Of a stretch of DNA of 64,000 bases, positions 24,884 through 35,765 are shown in pieces. The first letter of the stretch is position 1, and every line of letters begins with the position of its first letter. The notes under the pieces were generated by a model. The model ran no database searches, was not told where the DNA came from, and saw nothing but the letters and a program-made list of their open reading frames with translations. This DNA is from Microbacterium lushaniae (GTDB lineage: Bacteria > Actinomycetota > Actinomycetes > Actinomycetales > Microbacteriaceae). The stretch covers positions 3,162,001 to 3,226,000 of the forward strand of contig NZ_CP044232.1 in NCBI RefSeq assembly GCF_008727775.1, given 5' to 3'. The position numbers and the translations under genes are program-made.

Positions 24884-25713
24884 TCAGAGCGGGCCGGCGG
24901 TTCCGGAGACGGTGACGCCGCCGGTGGAGGGGATGTCGACCACGAGCAGACTCGGCCGTCCCACGTGCCGGCCCTGCCGGATCGCGATGCGCGCGGGGGT
25001 GTCCACGGCGTCGATCGCGCGCAGGTAGCCGCCGAAGGATGCCGCGGCCGAACCGGTCGCCGGGTCCTCCGTGATCGCCGCGACCGGGAAGAGGTTGCGG
25101 GCCTCCCACATCGTGTCGGCCACGCGCAGCATGACCGTCACCGTGCCCGCCCACCCCTCCGCATCCATCAGCGAGCGCACGGCCGCCGGGTCGAAGGCGA
25201 AGCCGTCGAACACACCGGCGTCGTGCAGAACCAGCACCGGGTGCCGGTTGCCGGCGTACGCGATACGCGGCGGGAAGGCGGGGTCGAGGTCCTCCCCCGG
25301 ATGCCCAGCAGGTGCAGGAGCTGCCGCAGCACGGCGGGAGCGAACTCCTCGATCCGCGGCTCGACGCTCGTGAACGATGCCCGCAGCACACCGTCGGCCC
25401 CGCGCGAGGTCTCGAGTTCGACCTCGCCCACCGGGGTCGCGAAGGTGAGCGGCCCGGCGCCGTCGCGGGCGGCGAGCGCCACCGCCGTCGCGACCGTGGC
25501 GTGCCCGCAGAAGGGCACCTCCGCCACCGGCGAGAAGAAGCGGATGCTGCCGTCCGCGTACAGGAACGCCGTCTCGGAGAATCCCACCTCGGCGGCGATG
25601 CGCTGTATCTCGGCGTCGGTGAGGCCGTCCGCATCCAGCACCACTCCGGCCGGATTGCCGCCGCCGGGCCGATCCGGATCGGTGAACGCCGCGTACCGCA
25701 GCACCGCGGGCAT
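24884..25713 (-). pseudogene. PhzF-family isomerase/epimerase gene with frameshift
   Basis: From ATG 25713 the product begins [24 protein letters not shown] with the catalytic EVGFSETAFL and EVPFCGHATVATA motifs of PhzF-like proteins. Near 25299-25302 the frame is lost: one C appears to be missing in a run, turning an expected IPGEDLDPAF into IRGRTS. The remaining part (LVLHDAGVFDGFAFDPAAVR, TEDPATGSAAASFGGYL) continues in the next frame to the stop at 24884. A single-base loss in a C/G run may be an assembly error; if so the gene is intact at about 276 aa. It overlaps the pheA stop by one base (TGATG). Confidence 0.8.
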
Positions 25714-26675
25714 CAGGTCTCCGGTTCTCCGCTCAGCAGTCCGCGCAGCCAGTCGCGGGCCTCGGCGAACACGTCGTCGGAGTATCGCGGCGGGTAGCGC
25801 ACGATCGCGCGGTCGGCTCGCGCGTACGAGCCGAGGAAGATCACCTTGGGGCTGAAGCGGCGCAGCCCCAGAAGCGCATCGGCCATCCGCTCGTCGTGGA
25901 CGTGGCCGTCCGCGTCGATGACGAAGCGGTAGCGCCCGAGCGCGTCGCCGATGGGCCGCGAGGCGAGCAGGCTCAGGTTGATGCCGCGCGTGGCGAACTG
26001 CTCCAGCAGCTCCAGCAGCGCGCCCGGGTGGTCTTCGGGCAGCTCGACGATGAGCGAGGTCTTGTCCGCGCCGGTGGGCGGGGCCGGGGCCACGGTGCGG
26101 CTGACCAGGACGAAGCGCGTGACGGCACTGGGGTTGTCGCCGATCCCCTCGGCGAGCACCGTCAGATCGTGATGGGCCACGATGCCCGGCGCCGCCACCG
26201 CGGCATCCGCATCCGACGTTCCGTCCAGGATCCCGAGGGCGCTGGCGACGTTGCTGGCGGCGGGGATGTGCGCGTGGGCGGGAAGGGTCGTCGTGAGCCA
26301 CTGCAGGCATTGCGCATAGGCGACCGGGTGCGCCGCGACGAGGGAGACCTCCTCCATGCGCGTGCCGGGGCGAGCCACGAGCACGAAGTTCACCGGCACG
26401 AGGTACTCGCCGATGATGCGCAGGCCGGGCATGGTCGCCAGGGCGTCCTGGGCGGTGGACACGCCGCCGTCCACGGAATTCTCGATCGCGATCATGGCCG
26501 CGTCCGACCGGCCCTCCACGACGTCGGCGAGCGCCTCGCCGACGTTGCGCACGGGCCGCCAGATCTGGTCGCGGGCCTCCGGGACCTGCGCCAGAGCGGC
26601 CTCCGTGAAGGTTCCGGCCGGGCCCAGGTAGCTGTACGTACGGCGGGCGGGCGGGTTCTCGTGCTCGGGCGTCAC
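25713..26675 (-). CDS. pheA: Prephenate dehydratase
   Basis: Monofunctional prephenate dehydratase (320 aa), making phenylpyruvate for phenylalanine synthesis. The catalytic domain includes [46 protein letters not shown] and the TRF motif in SAVTRFVLV. The C-terminal ACT domain [20 protein letters not shown] is followed by [12 protein letters not shown], the phenylalanine-binding ESRP position here reading ASRP. Feedback inhibition by Phe is typical of the family. The GTG at 26675 is the last good start before the 126-bp gap to the divergent pgm. Confidence 0.93.
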   Translation of the reverse strand: MTPEHENPPARRTYSYLGPAGTFTEAALAQVPEARDQIWRPVRNVGEALADVVEGRSDAAMIAIENSVDGGVSTAQDALATMPGLRIIGEYLVPVNFVLVARPGTRMEEVSLVAAHPVAYAQCLQWLTTTLPAHAHIPAASNVASALGILDGTSDADAAVAAPGIVAHHDLTVLAEGIGDNPSAVTRFVLVSRTVAPAPPTGADKTSLIVELPEDHPGALLELLEQFATRGINLSLLASRPIGDALGRYRFVIDADGHVHDERMADALLGLRRFSPKVIFLGSYARADRAIVRYPPRYSDDVFAEARDWLRGLLSGEPET

Positions 26676-26801
26676 GGCGATCAGCCTAGACCCGCCCCGG
26701 CGCCCGGCTCGCCCCGGGGGTCGCCGCCCTCGGGGCGGCAGAACGCGGCGGATCGTGTCAAACCGGTGCCGCGAACCCCGCGCGCGAGGCAGACTGGGAG
26801 G

Positions 26802-28448
26802 ATGAGCAGTCGCGCAGGAATCCCCGCCGAAGCATCCGATCTGATCGACGTCGACGAACTGATCAACGCCTATTACGACCGCAAGCCGGATGCCTCCGTG
26901 CCCGAGCAGCGCGTGGCGTTCGGCACGAGCGGCCACCGTGGATCGTCGCTGGCGACGAGCTTCAACGAGGACCACATCCTCGCCACCACCCAGGCGATCG
27001 TGGACTACCGCGCCGGTCAGGGCATCGCCGGACCGCTGTTCCTCGGGCGCGACACGCACGGCCTGTCGCTGCCGGCCGAGCACACCGCGATCGAGGTGCT
27101 GGTGGCCAACGGCGTCGACGTGCGCACCGACTCCCGCGACTCCTGGGTGCCGACCCCGGCCCTCAGCCACGCGATCCTCACCCACAACCGCGATCTCGGC
27201 GCGGATGACCCGGCTCGGGCCGACGGCATCGTCGTCACCCCGTCGCACAACCCGCCGCGCGACGGCGGATTCAAGTACAACCCCCCGCACGGCGGACCGG
27301 CCGACACGGATGCCACCAGCTGGATCGCCGACCGCGCCAACGAGCTCATCGCCGGCGGCCTGGCCGGGGTCAAGCGCACCCGGCACGCCGACATCGACCT
27401 CGATTCGCTCGGCGAGTACGACTTCCGCGACGCATACGTGCGCGACCTCGCGAGCATCATCGACATCGACGCCATCCGGTCGGCGGGCGTTCGCATCGGC
27501 GCCGACCCGCTGGGCGGGGCATCCGTGGAGTACTGGGCGCTCATCGCCGAGGTGTACGGGCTCGACCTCACCGTCGTGAACCCCGATGTCGACCCGACGT
27601 GGCGGTTCATGACGCTGGACTGGGACGAGAAGATCCGGATGGACCCGTCCTCGCCCTCGGCGATGGCGGCACTGGTCGCCCGCCGCGACGAGTACGACAT
27701 CCTCACCGGCAACGACGCCGACGCCGACCGGCACGGCATCGTCACCCCCGACGCCGGCCTGATGAACCCCAACCACTACCTCGCGGTCGCGATCGACTAC
27801 CTGTTCTCGCATCGGCCGGGCTGGCCCGCGGATGCGGCGGTCGGCAAGACCCTGGTGTCGTCGATGATCATCGACAAGGTCGTCGCCTCGCTCGGCCGGC
27901 CGCTGTACGAGGTGCCCGTCGGATTCAAGTGGTTCGTGCCGGGCCTCCTGGACGGCTCGGTCGCCTTCGGTGGCGAGGAATCGGCGGGTGCGTCGTTCCT
28001 GCGCACCGACGGGAGCGTCTGGACGACGGACAAGGACGGGATCCTCCTGTGCCTGCTCGCCGCCGAGATCCTCGCCGTCACCGGCAAGACGCCCTCGCAG
28101 CGGTATGCCGAGCTCGAGACCGAGTTCGGCTCCTCGGCCTACCAGCGCGTGGACGCCCCCGCGACGCCCGCGCAGAAGGCTCAGCTGGCGAAGCTGTCGC
28201 CGGATGCGGTGACCGCGACCGAGCTCGCCGGCGAACCGATCACCGCCAAGCTCTCGCACGCGCCCGGCAACGGGGCCGCGATCGGCGGGGTCAAGGTGCA
28301 GACCGCCGACGCGTGGTTCGCCGCCCGCCCCTCCGGCACCGAGGACGTCTACAAGCTCTACGCCGAGAGCCTGCGCGGCGAGGAGCACCTGCGCGAGGTG
28401 CAGGCCGAGGCCCGCGCCGTGGTCACCGCCGCCCTCGGCGACGCCTGA
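26802..28448 (+). CDS. pgm: Phosphoglucomutase (alpha-D-glucose specific)
   Basis: Interconverts glucose-1-phosphate and glucose-6-phosphate (548 aa, the normal length of Pgm). It has [12 protein letters not shown] near the N-terminus, the phosphoserine loop [18 protein letters not shown], the magnesium loop [28 protein letters not shown] for sugar recognition and a phosphate-binding [16 protein letters not shown] at the end. A GGGAGG ribosome-binding site is directly upstream of ATG 26802. With galT and galK further downstream it would complete the Leloir entry of galactose. Confidence 0.96.
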   Translation: MSSRAGIPAEASDLIDVDELINAYYDRKPDASVPEQRVAFGTSGHRGSSLATSFNEDHILATTQAIVDYRAGQGIAGPLFLGRDTHGLSLPAEHTAIEVLVANGVDVRTDSRDSWVPTPALSHAILTHNRDLGADDPARADGIVVTPSHNPPRDGGFKYNPPHGGPADTDATSWIADRANELIAGGLAGVKRTRHADIDLDSLGEYDFRDAYVRDLASIIDIDAIRSAGVRIGADPLGGASVEYWALIAEVYGLDLTVVNPDVDPTWRFMTLDWDEKIRMDPSSPSAMAALVARRDEYDILTGNDADADRHGIVTPDAGLMNPNHYLAVAIDYLFSHRPGWPADAAVGKTLVSSMIIDKVVASLGRPLYEVPVGFKWFVPGLLDGSVAFGGEESAGASFLRTDGSVWTTDKDGILLCLLAAEILAVTGKTPSQRYAELETEFGSSAYQRVDAPATPAQKAQLAKLSPDAVTATELAGEPITAKLSHAPGNGAAIGGVKVQTADAWFAARPSGTEDVYKLYAESLRGEEHLREVQAEARAVVTAALGDA

Positions 28449-28484
28449 GCCGACCGGCCCGCTCGTCGGCGGTGCGACGTGGGC

Positions 28485-29594
28485 TCAGCCCGCGAGGGTG
28501 CGCGCGAGACGCACCCCGGCCTCGTGCAGCCAGCGCGCGGGGTCGGCGAGGGCGGCGGCGGATGACCCGGCCAGGTCGGTGAGCGAGAGGGATGCCGCGA
28601 AGGCCGACGTGTCGGCATCCGCGGCGACGCGTCCGGCCACCAGTGCCGTGCGGCCGGGCGCGAGCGAGGCGACGAACGCGGGCACCTTGCCCGCCGCCGA
28701 CTGCGCGTCGTAGGCGCCCTCGCCGGTCACGACGACATCGGCGGTCGCCGCGGCCGCGGGCAGGCCCGTGAGGTCGGCGACGTGCCGCGCACCGGGGACG
28801 AGCTGCGCGCCCCACGCCGCCAGCGCCCAGCCCGTCCCGCCGGCGGCGCCCATCCCCGGCGCGGCGGGGTCGACCGACGGCACGAGCGCGGACAGGCGCG
28901 CCAGGCCGGCATCGGCGCGGGCGACCCCGGCGTCGTCGAGGCCCTTCTGCGGGCCGAACACCGCCGCGGCGCCCTGCGCACCCAGCAGCGGATTCGTCAC
29001 GTCCGTGAGCACGACGGCCCCGGCGGCGGGAAGCGCCCGCAGGCCCGTGAGGTCGGCGGCGGCCACGGTGTCCAGGCCCGCCGCGCCGGGGGCGACCGGA
29101 TCGCCCGACGCATCCGTGAACCGCGCACCCAGCGCCGTGAGCATCCCGACGCCGCCGTCGGTGGAGGCGCTCGACCCGATCCCGAGGATCAGCCGGGTGA
29201 CCCCGGCGTCCAGCGCCGCGGCGATGGCCTGCCCGAATCCGGCCGTCGACGCCGACCACGGCAGCCGCCGCGCGCCGAGGAGCTCGATTCCCGACGTGTT
29301 CGCCAGCTCGACCACCGCGGTGCCCACCGGCGCATCCGGTGCCGGCGGAAGCAGGAGCCAGGATGCCGCGACCCGCTCCCCGTCGGGACCGGTCACGGCG
29401 ACGGGGATGCGCTCGGCGCCGCGCACCGAGGTGGCCACCGCGTCGAGCGTGCCTTCGCCGCCGTCGGCCATGGGGCGCAGCACGAGCTCATCGTGGGGGC
29501 GTGCTTCGCGCCATCCCTCGGCCAGCGCCCGAGCCGCGGCCGCGGCGGGCAGCGTGCCCTTGAAACTGTCGGGGGCCAGGACGACGCGACTCAC
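28485..29594 (-). CDS. Glycerate kinase
   Basis: A 369-aa glycerate kinase of the GlxK/GarK family (phosphorylates D-glycerate). The start VLAPDSFKGTLPAAAAARALAEGW is the family's signature, followed by RPMADGGEGTLDAVAT, GFGQAIAAALDAG-TRLILGIGSSASTDGGVGMLTALGA, and VVTGEGAYDAQSAAGKVP near the end. It converges on pgm and follows the LacI regulator with a 9-bp gap, so it may be in one transcript with that regulator. Cytoplasmic. Confidence 0.93.
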   Translation of the reverse strand: MSRVVLAPDSFKGTLPAAAAARALAEGWREARPHDELVLRPMADGGEGTLDAVATSVRGAERIPVAVTGPDGERVAASWLLLPPAPDAPVGTAVVELANTSGIELLGARRLPWSASTAGFGQAIAAALDAGVTRLILGIGSSASTDGGVGMLTALGARFTDASGDPVAPGAAGLDTVAAADLTGLRALPAAGAVVLTDVTNPLLGAQGAAAVFGPQKGLDDAGVARADAGLARLSALVPSVDPAAPGMGAAGGTGWALAAWGAQLVPGARHVADLTGLPAAAATADVVVTGEGAYDAQSAAGKVPAFVASLAPGRTALVAGRVAADADTSAFAASLSLTDLAGSSAAALADPARWLHEAGVRLARTLAG

Positions 29595-29603
29595 CGCTCG
29601 ATG

Positions 29604-30599
29604 CTATCGGTGGCCCGGCGGCGGCCCTGAGCTGTCGCGCACGACGAGTTCGGCCGCGACGGTGATCGCCGCCGGCGGAGCATCCTCCTCGATCATCGCC
29701 ACCAGCGCCGTGAGCGCACGGGCTCCGAGGGCGTCGAAGTCCTGCCGCATCGTCGTCAGCGGCGGCCGGTACTCGGCGGCGTCGACGACGTCGTCGAACC
29801 CGACGACGGCGACGTCTTCGGGGATGCGGAGGCCGGCGTCGGCGAGCGCGCGCATCGCCCCGAGCGCCATCTGGTCGTTGGCGGCGAAGACGGCGGTCGC
29901 GCCGGGCAGCGCGGATGCGGCGGCGTACCCCGAGCGCGAGGTCCAATCCCCGCGCGCCACCGGCGGCACCGGCGCCCCCGCGCGCTGCAGCGCGAGGAGC
30001 CATCCGCGCTCGCGCTCGGACGCGGCGTAGGACTCCCCCGGTCCGGTCAGGTGATGCACCGTGCGGTGCCCCCGCGCGAGGAGGTGTGCGACGGCTGCCG
30101 CCGCGGCGTTGGCGTGGTCGGTCTGGACGATCGTGAACCGGTCGTCGGGAGGCGAGTCCACGACCACCAGGCGCATGCCGGCGGGCGGCTGCACCCCCCG
30201 CAGGAGCGTCGTGGCCTCGTTCAGCACGATCGCCCCGTCCACGCCCTGGTGCCGCAGCCGCGCCAGCGCCTCGGCGATGGGATGCTGCGGCGTGAGGGTC
30301 ACCACCGCGAGGGCGTAGTCGCGCTGGGCGGCCGCGTCGGAGATGGCCTGCAGCATCCGCGAGTTGCCGACCGAGGCCAGCGTCGACACGACGACGCCGA
30401 TGGTCTGGGACCGACCGGTCCGCAGAGCGCGGGCCGCCGCGTGCGGGCGGTAGCCGAGGTCGCGCAGAGCCTGCTCGACGCGGGCTCGGGTGGCGGGATC
30501 GACGCGAGGACTGCCGTTGACGACACGCGACACGGTCTGGCCCGACACCCCGGCGCGGGCGGCAACATCCGACATCGACACGCGCCGCGGCTGCACCAT
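29604..30599 (-). CDS. LacI-family transcriptional regulator
   Basis: A 331-aa repressor. The helix-turn-helix (SMSDVAARAGVSGQTVSRVVNGSPRVDPATRARV, about residues 8-41) and hinge helix (PHAAARALRTGRS) precede a periplasmic-binding-protein-like sensor domain (IGVVVSTLASVGNSRML, DGAIVLNE, TAVFAANDQMALGAMRAL, VAVVGFDDVVDAAEYRPPLTTM). It is divergent from galT and two TGTTGACGT-type boxes lie in the 62-bp spacer, so it probably represses galTK and itself in response to galactose or a related sugar. The effector is inferred. Confidence 0.93.
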   Translation of the reverse strand: MVQPRRVSMSDVAARAGVSGQTVSRVVNGSPRVDPATRARVEQALRDLGYRPHAAARALRTGRSQTIGVVVSTLASVGNSRMLQAISDAAAQRDYALAVVTLTPQHPIAEALARLRHQGVDGAIVLNEATTLLRGVQPPAGMRLVVVDSPPDDRFTIVQTDHANAAAAAVAHLLARGHRTVHHLTGPGESYAASERERGWLLALQRAGAPVPPVARGDWTSRSGYAAASALPGATAVFAANDQMALGAMRALADAGLRIPEDVAVVGFDDVVDAAEYRPPLTTMRQDFDALGARALTALVAMIEEDAPPAAITVAAELVVRDSSGPPPGHR

Positions 30600-30624
30600 C
30601 CGCCCTCCGCTCAGAATTCAGGAA

Positions 30625-30668
30625 TGTTGACGTTACCACGGGCCCGGGATACCGTGTTGACGTGAACA
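30625..30668. promoter_or_regulatory. Two LacI-type operators and galT promoter
   Basis: TGTTGACGTTACCA (30625-30638) and TGTTGACGTGAACA (30655-30668) are near-palindromic and 30 bp apart, about three helical turns, with the second covering the galT GTG. TTGACG in the first box and TACCGT at 30650-30655 are 17 bases apart and form a likely promoter whose transcript would start at or just before the galT start codon. Confidence 0.7.
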
Positions 30669-31851
30669 CGCCTGAGTTTTGGACGCCGCCCGCGGATGCC
30701 GAGACGGTCGAGCTCGGCGCCGGCGTCGTGAAGCGACCGACGCGCCTGGCCGACGGGCGGGAGCTGATCTACTACGACGACGCCGGCACCACCCTCCCCG
30801 CCGAGCGAGCGGTCGACGCGCGGGCCCTCGACGCGCGGCCGGCCACCGCGACGATGCGCCAGGACGTGCTCACGGGCGACTGGATCTCCATCGCCGCGGC
30901 GCGGCAGAACCGGGCCTTCCTGCCGCCGGCGCACCTGGATCCGCTCGCGCCGCAGACGCCGGAGAACCCCTCCGAGATCCCCGACCGGTACGACGTCGCG
31001 GTCTTCGAGAACCGCTCGCCCTCCTTCGGCCCGGCACTGGCCGCCGCCACCGCAGACGCCCCCGCGGCCGAGAACGCCCCGCACGGGCTCGACGACCTCG
31101 CCGAGCCGGGCCTGGGGCGCACGCGCACCTCGGTGGGCCGGTGCGAGGTCGTGTGCTTCAGTCCCGAGCACACCGGGTCCTTCGGCACGCAGACACCCAC
31201 CCGCGCCCGCACCGTGATCGAGGCGTGGGCCGATCGCACGGCCGCGCTGTCGGCGCTGCCGGGGGTCGAGCAGGTCTTCCCGTTCGAGAACCGCGGCGAG
31301 GCGATCGGGGTGACCCTGCCGCATCCGCACGGGCAGATCTACGCCTACCCGTACATCACGCCCCGCACCCAGCGGATGCTGGATGCCGCGGCCCGCACGT
31401 CGGACGACCTGTTCGCGCGCATCCTGGAATTCGAACGGGGCGCGGAGCGCATGGTGCTGCAGGGGGAGCACTGGAGCGCGTTCGTCCCCTTCGCCGCCCG
31501 CTGGCCCATCGAGGTGCACCTGCTCCCCCACCGGCACGTGCCGGATCTGGCCGCGACCAGCGACGCCGAGCGCGCCGAACTCGCCCCGCTGTACCTGCGG
31601 CTGCTGCGCGGGATCGACGCGCTGTACGACTCCCCCACGCCCTACATCGCGGCCTGGCATCAGGCACCCGTGCACGCTGGGCGCGAGGCCGTGCGCCTGC
31701 ACCTGCAGCTGACCTCCCCGCGGCGCGCCGCCGACAGGCTGAAGTTCCTCGCCGGGTCCGAATCCGCCATGGGGGCGTGGATCGCCGACATCCCGCCGGA
31801 GGCGCAGGCCGAGCGCCTGCGCGAGGCTCTCACGACCGTGGCGGACCCGGC

Positions 31852-31855
<4 letters not shown>
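30662..31855 (+). CDS. galT: Galactose-1-phosphate uridylyltransferase
   Basis: Leloir-pathway enzyme (397 aa) exchanging UMP between UDP-glucose and galactose-1-phosphate. MRQDVLTGDWISIAAARQNR opens the fold; the active-site HxHxQ motif is in TLPHPHGQIYAYPYITPR with the uridylylated His; EVHLLPHRHVPDL and WHQAPVH lie in the C-terminal half. The GTG at 30662 has no ribosome-binding site and sits about 7 bases after the predicted -10 box, so the mRNA is probably leaderless. Its stop overlaps the galK start (ATGA). Confidence 0.95.
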
Positions 31856-33006
<1,151 letters not shown>

Positions 33007-33207
33007 CGGCCCTCCGGAGGCGGAAGGTACGAGCCAGGCGCGCCGGGTGCAAACCCTGGGGTGCGGCGGCAGCGGTCTTCGACAACCTCGACGACACCCT
33101 CGGCACCCGCATCTCGCAGAGGCGCTGGACGCGAGCATCCAGGTGGCCAACGCCGCCGGCAACACCGCCATCGCCGCGGCTGACCGGCTACCGCTTCGCC
33201 GTGGCGA
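33007..33207. other. Intergenic stretch with a coding-like relic
   Basis: Between galK and the convergent reductase gene. A piece around 33066-33120 reads AAVFDNLDDTLGTRISQ and, after a shift, ALDASIQVANAAGNTAIAAADR. This may be the end of a lost gene; nothing identifiable. Confidence 0.3.
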
Positions 33208-34236
33208 TCACGGGGCGGCGGCGACGAGTTCGCTCAGCAGCGCCGGATCGGGGCGCACCCCCGCGCGCTCGATCCGGTGGGCCAGGCTCACCACGGCGTC
33301 GTTCACCGGCGTGGCGACGCCCCGACGCCGGCCCTCCTCGGCGACCAGACCGTTGAGATCGTCCACCTCGGCGTGACGGCCCTTCGTCCAGTCCTGCAGC
33401 ACCGTGGTGGTGGCACCGGGGACGACGAAACCCTCGAAGAGCCTGTCGGTCATGGTGTCCACGACGCTCGAGCGGTCGGCGACCTCGTCGGGGGTGAGCC
33501 CGAAGATCGGCAGGACGGGGTACCCGGCAGCGCCGCCGACGGCGAGCGCCTCGTTGCCGGCGGCGACCATGACGGCGCGGAACCCCGGGGTGTGCAGCGC
33601 GTCGAGCATCGGCAGCCCCAGGATCGCGGAGGTCGCCAGCAGCGTGGCGTTGCTGACGAGCTTCATCCACTTCGCCGCCTCGATGTCGTCCACGGTCGCG
33701 ACCGTCCCGGCGCACCTGAGCAGCGCGGCGATCTCCGCCACCCGATCGGCCGGGCCGCCCGGCAGGGCGCCCACCGCGAACCATGAGCGCGACACCGGTG
33801 TGTGCCGGTGCACGATGCCGGGTTCGTCCATCGTGGCGGAGCACTCGATGACCGCGCCGATCGTGCGCGAGGCGCCGACGGCGTCCTGGACCGTCCGTGT
33901 GGTCATCCCGTTCTGCACGCCCGCCATCAGGCCGCCGCCGGCGAGATAGGGGGCGAGCATCCGCGCCGCCCACGGGGTGTCGTAGGCCTTCATCAGCACC
34001 AGGACGACATCGAACGGTCGGGTGAGCTCGGCCACCTCGCACAGGTGGATCACGTGCGGCCGCACGTGCAGGTCGCCGTCGGGAGAGAGCACGTGCAGGC
34101 CCTCCGCGCGCATGACCTCCACGTGCGCGGGCCACTGCTCGATCAGGGTGACGTCGTGCCCCGCGGCGATCAGGTCGGCCCCCACCGAAGCCCCGTTGGC
34201 GCCGGCCCCCAGCACCGCGATCCGCGGACGACCCAT
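33208..34236 (-). CDS. Ketopantoate reductase (PanE/ApbA) family protein
   Basis: A 342-aa NADP-dependent reductase. The N-terminal Rossmann motif is IAVLGAGANGASVGADLIAAGHDVTLIE; VLMKAYDTPWAARML and GGLMAGVQNGM follow the PanE pattern; the C-terminal helical domain has AAKWMKLVSNATLLATSAILG (catalytic Lys) and a closing WTKGRHAEVDDLNG-V segment. GAAGAGG precedes ATG 34236. The catabolic context and the divergent Dabb/dehydrogenase genes make a role outside pantothenate synthesis likely. Confidence 0.88.
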   Translation of the reverse strand: MGRPRIAVLGAGANGASVGADLIAAGHDVTLIEQWPAHVEVMRAEGLHVLSPDGDLHVRPHVIHLCEVAELTRPFDVVLVLMKAYDTPWAARMLAPYLAGGGLMAGVQNGMTTRTVQDAVGASRTIGAVIECSATMDEPGIVHRHTPVSRSWFAVGALPGGPADRVAEIAALLRCAGTVATVDDIEAAKWMKLVSNATLLATSAILGLPMLDALHTPGFRAVMVAAGNEALAVGGAAGYPVLPIFGLTPDEVADRSSVVDTMTDRLFEGFVVPGATTTVLQDWTKGRHAEVDDLNGLVAEEGRRRGVATPVNDAVVSLAHRIERAGVRPDPALLSELVAAAP

Positions 34237-34391
34237 GACGACCTCTTCCCACGCTGGACAGCGGCACTTTACATCACGGCATCGTGGTTCCGGGATACCC
34301 TGAGCACGGCGCATCCTCGCGTCGCGGATGTAAACCTCCGCTGAACAGCTCGACCCGGCTCGAAGAAGAGAAGAGAAGGGACAGGACGCGC

Positions 34392-34703
34392 ATGATCCTG
34401 CACATCGCCGCCTTCCGGTGGAAGGACGACGTCACCGAGGCCGACGTCACCGCACTCACCGACGCGCTCATGACCATGGCCGCCGGCATCCCGGAGCTCC
34501 GCTCCTACGTCGCCGCCCCCAACCTGCACCTGCGCCCGGCCGGCTTCGACTACGGCGTGGCCGCGGTCCTCGACGACCAGGCCGGGCTCGACGCCTATCT
34601 GGATCACCCCGAGCACCTCGCGGCGTACGAGAGCTTCATCGGCCGGATGCTCGCCGAGCGCGCCGCCGTCCAACTGCCGATCGCGGAGGGCTCCTTCCGG
34701 TGA
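34392..34703 (+). CDS. Dabb-family (stress-responsive alpha/beta barrel) protein
   Basis: A 103-aa single-domain protein: MILHIAAFRWKDDVTEADVTALTDALMTMAAGIPELRSYVAAPNLHLRP, then FDYGVAAVLDDQAGLDAYLDHPEHLAAYESFI. The initial HIxxFRWK, the central GIPE, the FDY strand and the YxxHPxH helix are the Dabb pattern; such proteins dimerise and some act as small isomerases or cyclases in catabolic pathways. Its stop overlaps the dehydrogenase start (GTGA). It diverges from the PanE-like gene with a 155-bp spacer. Confidence 0.9.
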   Translation: MILHIAAFRWKDDVTEADVTALTDALMTMAAGIPELRSYVAAPNLHLRPAGFDYGVAAVLDDQAGLDAYLDHPEHLAAYESFIGRMLAERAAVQLPIAEGSFR

Positions 34704-35764
34704 CCGACATGCTCGCCGCCGTGCTGCACGGCGTGGGCGACCTGCGGATCGAGACGAGATCGGTCCCCGTGCCCGGCGCCGGGGAGGTGCTGGTTCGGAT
34801 CGACGCGTGCGGGGTGTGCGGCAGCGACGCGACGGAGTTCGGCCGCCACCTCGTCCTCGCCGCCCCTCCCGTCACGCTCGGCCACGAGTTCGTCGGCACG
34901 GTCGAGAGCGTGGGCGCGGGTGTGGACGACCTCTCCGCCGGGGCCGTCGTCGTCTGCGGCGCCGGCATCGCGTGCGGTGAGTGCAAGCCCTGCAGCGAGG
35001 GCCGCACGAACCTGTGCCGGTCGTACACGACGATCGGCTTCCACCACGACGGCGGCCTGGCCGGATACGTCCTCGCCCCCGCCGGCATCCTCCTCGACGT
35101 CACCGACGCCGGGCTGGCCACCGACACGCTCGCCCTCGCGCAGCCGATGGCGATCGGCGTGCACGCCGTCCGCCGCAGCGGACTGCGGGCGGGCCAGGAT
35201 GCGGTGATCGTGGGCGCGGGCGGCATCGGCACGTTCATCACGATCGCCGCCGCCGCCACCGGCGCACGGGTGCTGGTGGTCGACCCGAATCAAGACCGCC
35301 TGGACCTCGCGCAGAAGCTCGGCGCGAGCGCGGGGCTGCGCGCCGGCGGCAGCACCCTGGCCGACACGCTGGAGGAGCTCGGCATGGACGCCGACATCTT
35401 CTTCGAAGTGAGCGGATCCGCGTCGGGGCTCGCCGCCATCCTGGAGGCGGCCAAGCCCGGATCCACGATCGTGCCGGTCGGGATCCAGCGGGGCGAGCCC
35501 GCGCTCGCGCTGGGCTCGTGGACGCTGCGGGAGTACACGATCGTCGGCACCGTCGCCCACGTGTTCGCCTCCGACTTCCCCGAGGCCGTCCGGCTGCTGG
35601 GCACGCGCGAGGACTGGTCCGACATCGCCGGCGAGGTCATCCCGCTCTCCGACGTCGCCGAACTCGCGCTGACGCCGCTCCTGGAGGGCCGCTCCACGCG
35701 CATCAAGTCGCTCGTCGACCCGTGGGCCACCGACGCGCGCCCGGCCCGTCACGGCCGTCGCTGA
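34700..35764 (+). CDS. Zinc-dependent alcohol dehydrogenase (MDR family)
   Basis: A 354-aa medium-chain dehydrogenase related to threonine, sorbitol and butanediol dehydrogenases. It has catalytic zinc ligands in CGVCGSD and GHEFVG, the structural four-Cys lobe CGECKPCSEGRTNLC, and the nucleotide fold AVIVGAGGIGTFITIAAAATGARVLVVDPN, where Asp suggests NAD preference. GTG 34700 overlaps the Dabb stop. It probably oxidises an intermediate in the same pathway as the neighbouring genes; the substrate is unknown. Confidence 0.92.
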   Translation: MTDMLAAVLHGVGDLRIETRSVPVPGAGEVLVRIDACGVCGSDATEFGRHLVLAAPPVTLGHEFVGTVESVGAGVDDLSAGAVVVCGAGIACGECKPCSEGRTNLCRSYTTIGFHHDGGLAGYVLAPAGILLDVTDAGLATDTLALAQPMAIGVHAVRRSGLRAGQDAVIVGAGGIGTFITIAAAATGARVLVVDPNQDRLDLAQKLGASAGLRAGGSTLADTLEELGMDADIFFEVSGSASGLAAILEAAKPGSTIVPVGIQRGEPALALGSWTLREYTIVGTVAHVFASDFPEAVRLLGTREDWSDIAGEVIPLSDVAELALTPLLEGRSTRIKSLVDPWATDARPARHGRR

Positions 35765-35765
35765 G

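Noticed and set aside
25713..28388. A single leftward frame of 891 codons covering pheA and the antisense of pgm
   Set aside because: Only the part from the GTG at 26675 is pheA; the rest is the open antisense of a high-GC gene (pgm), a usual artefact.
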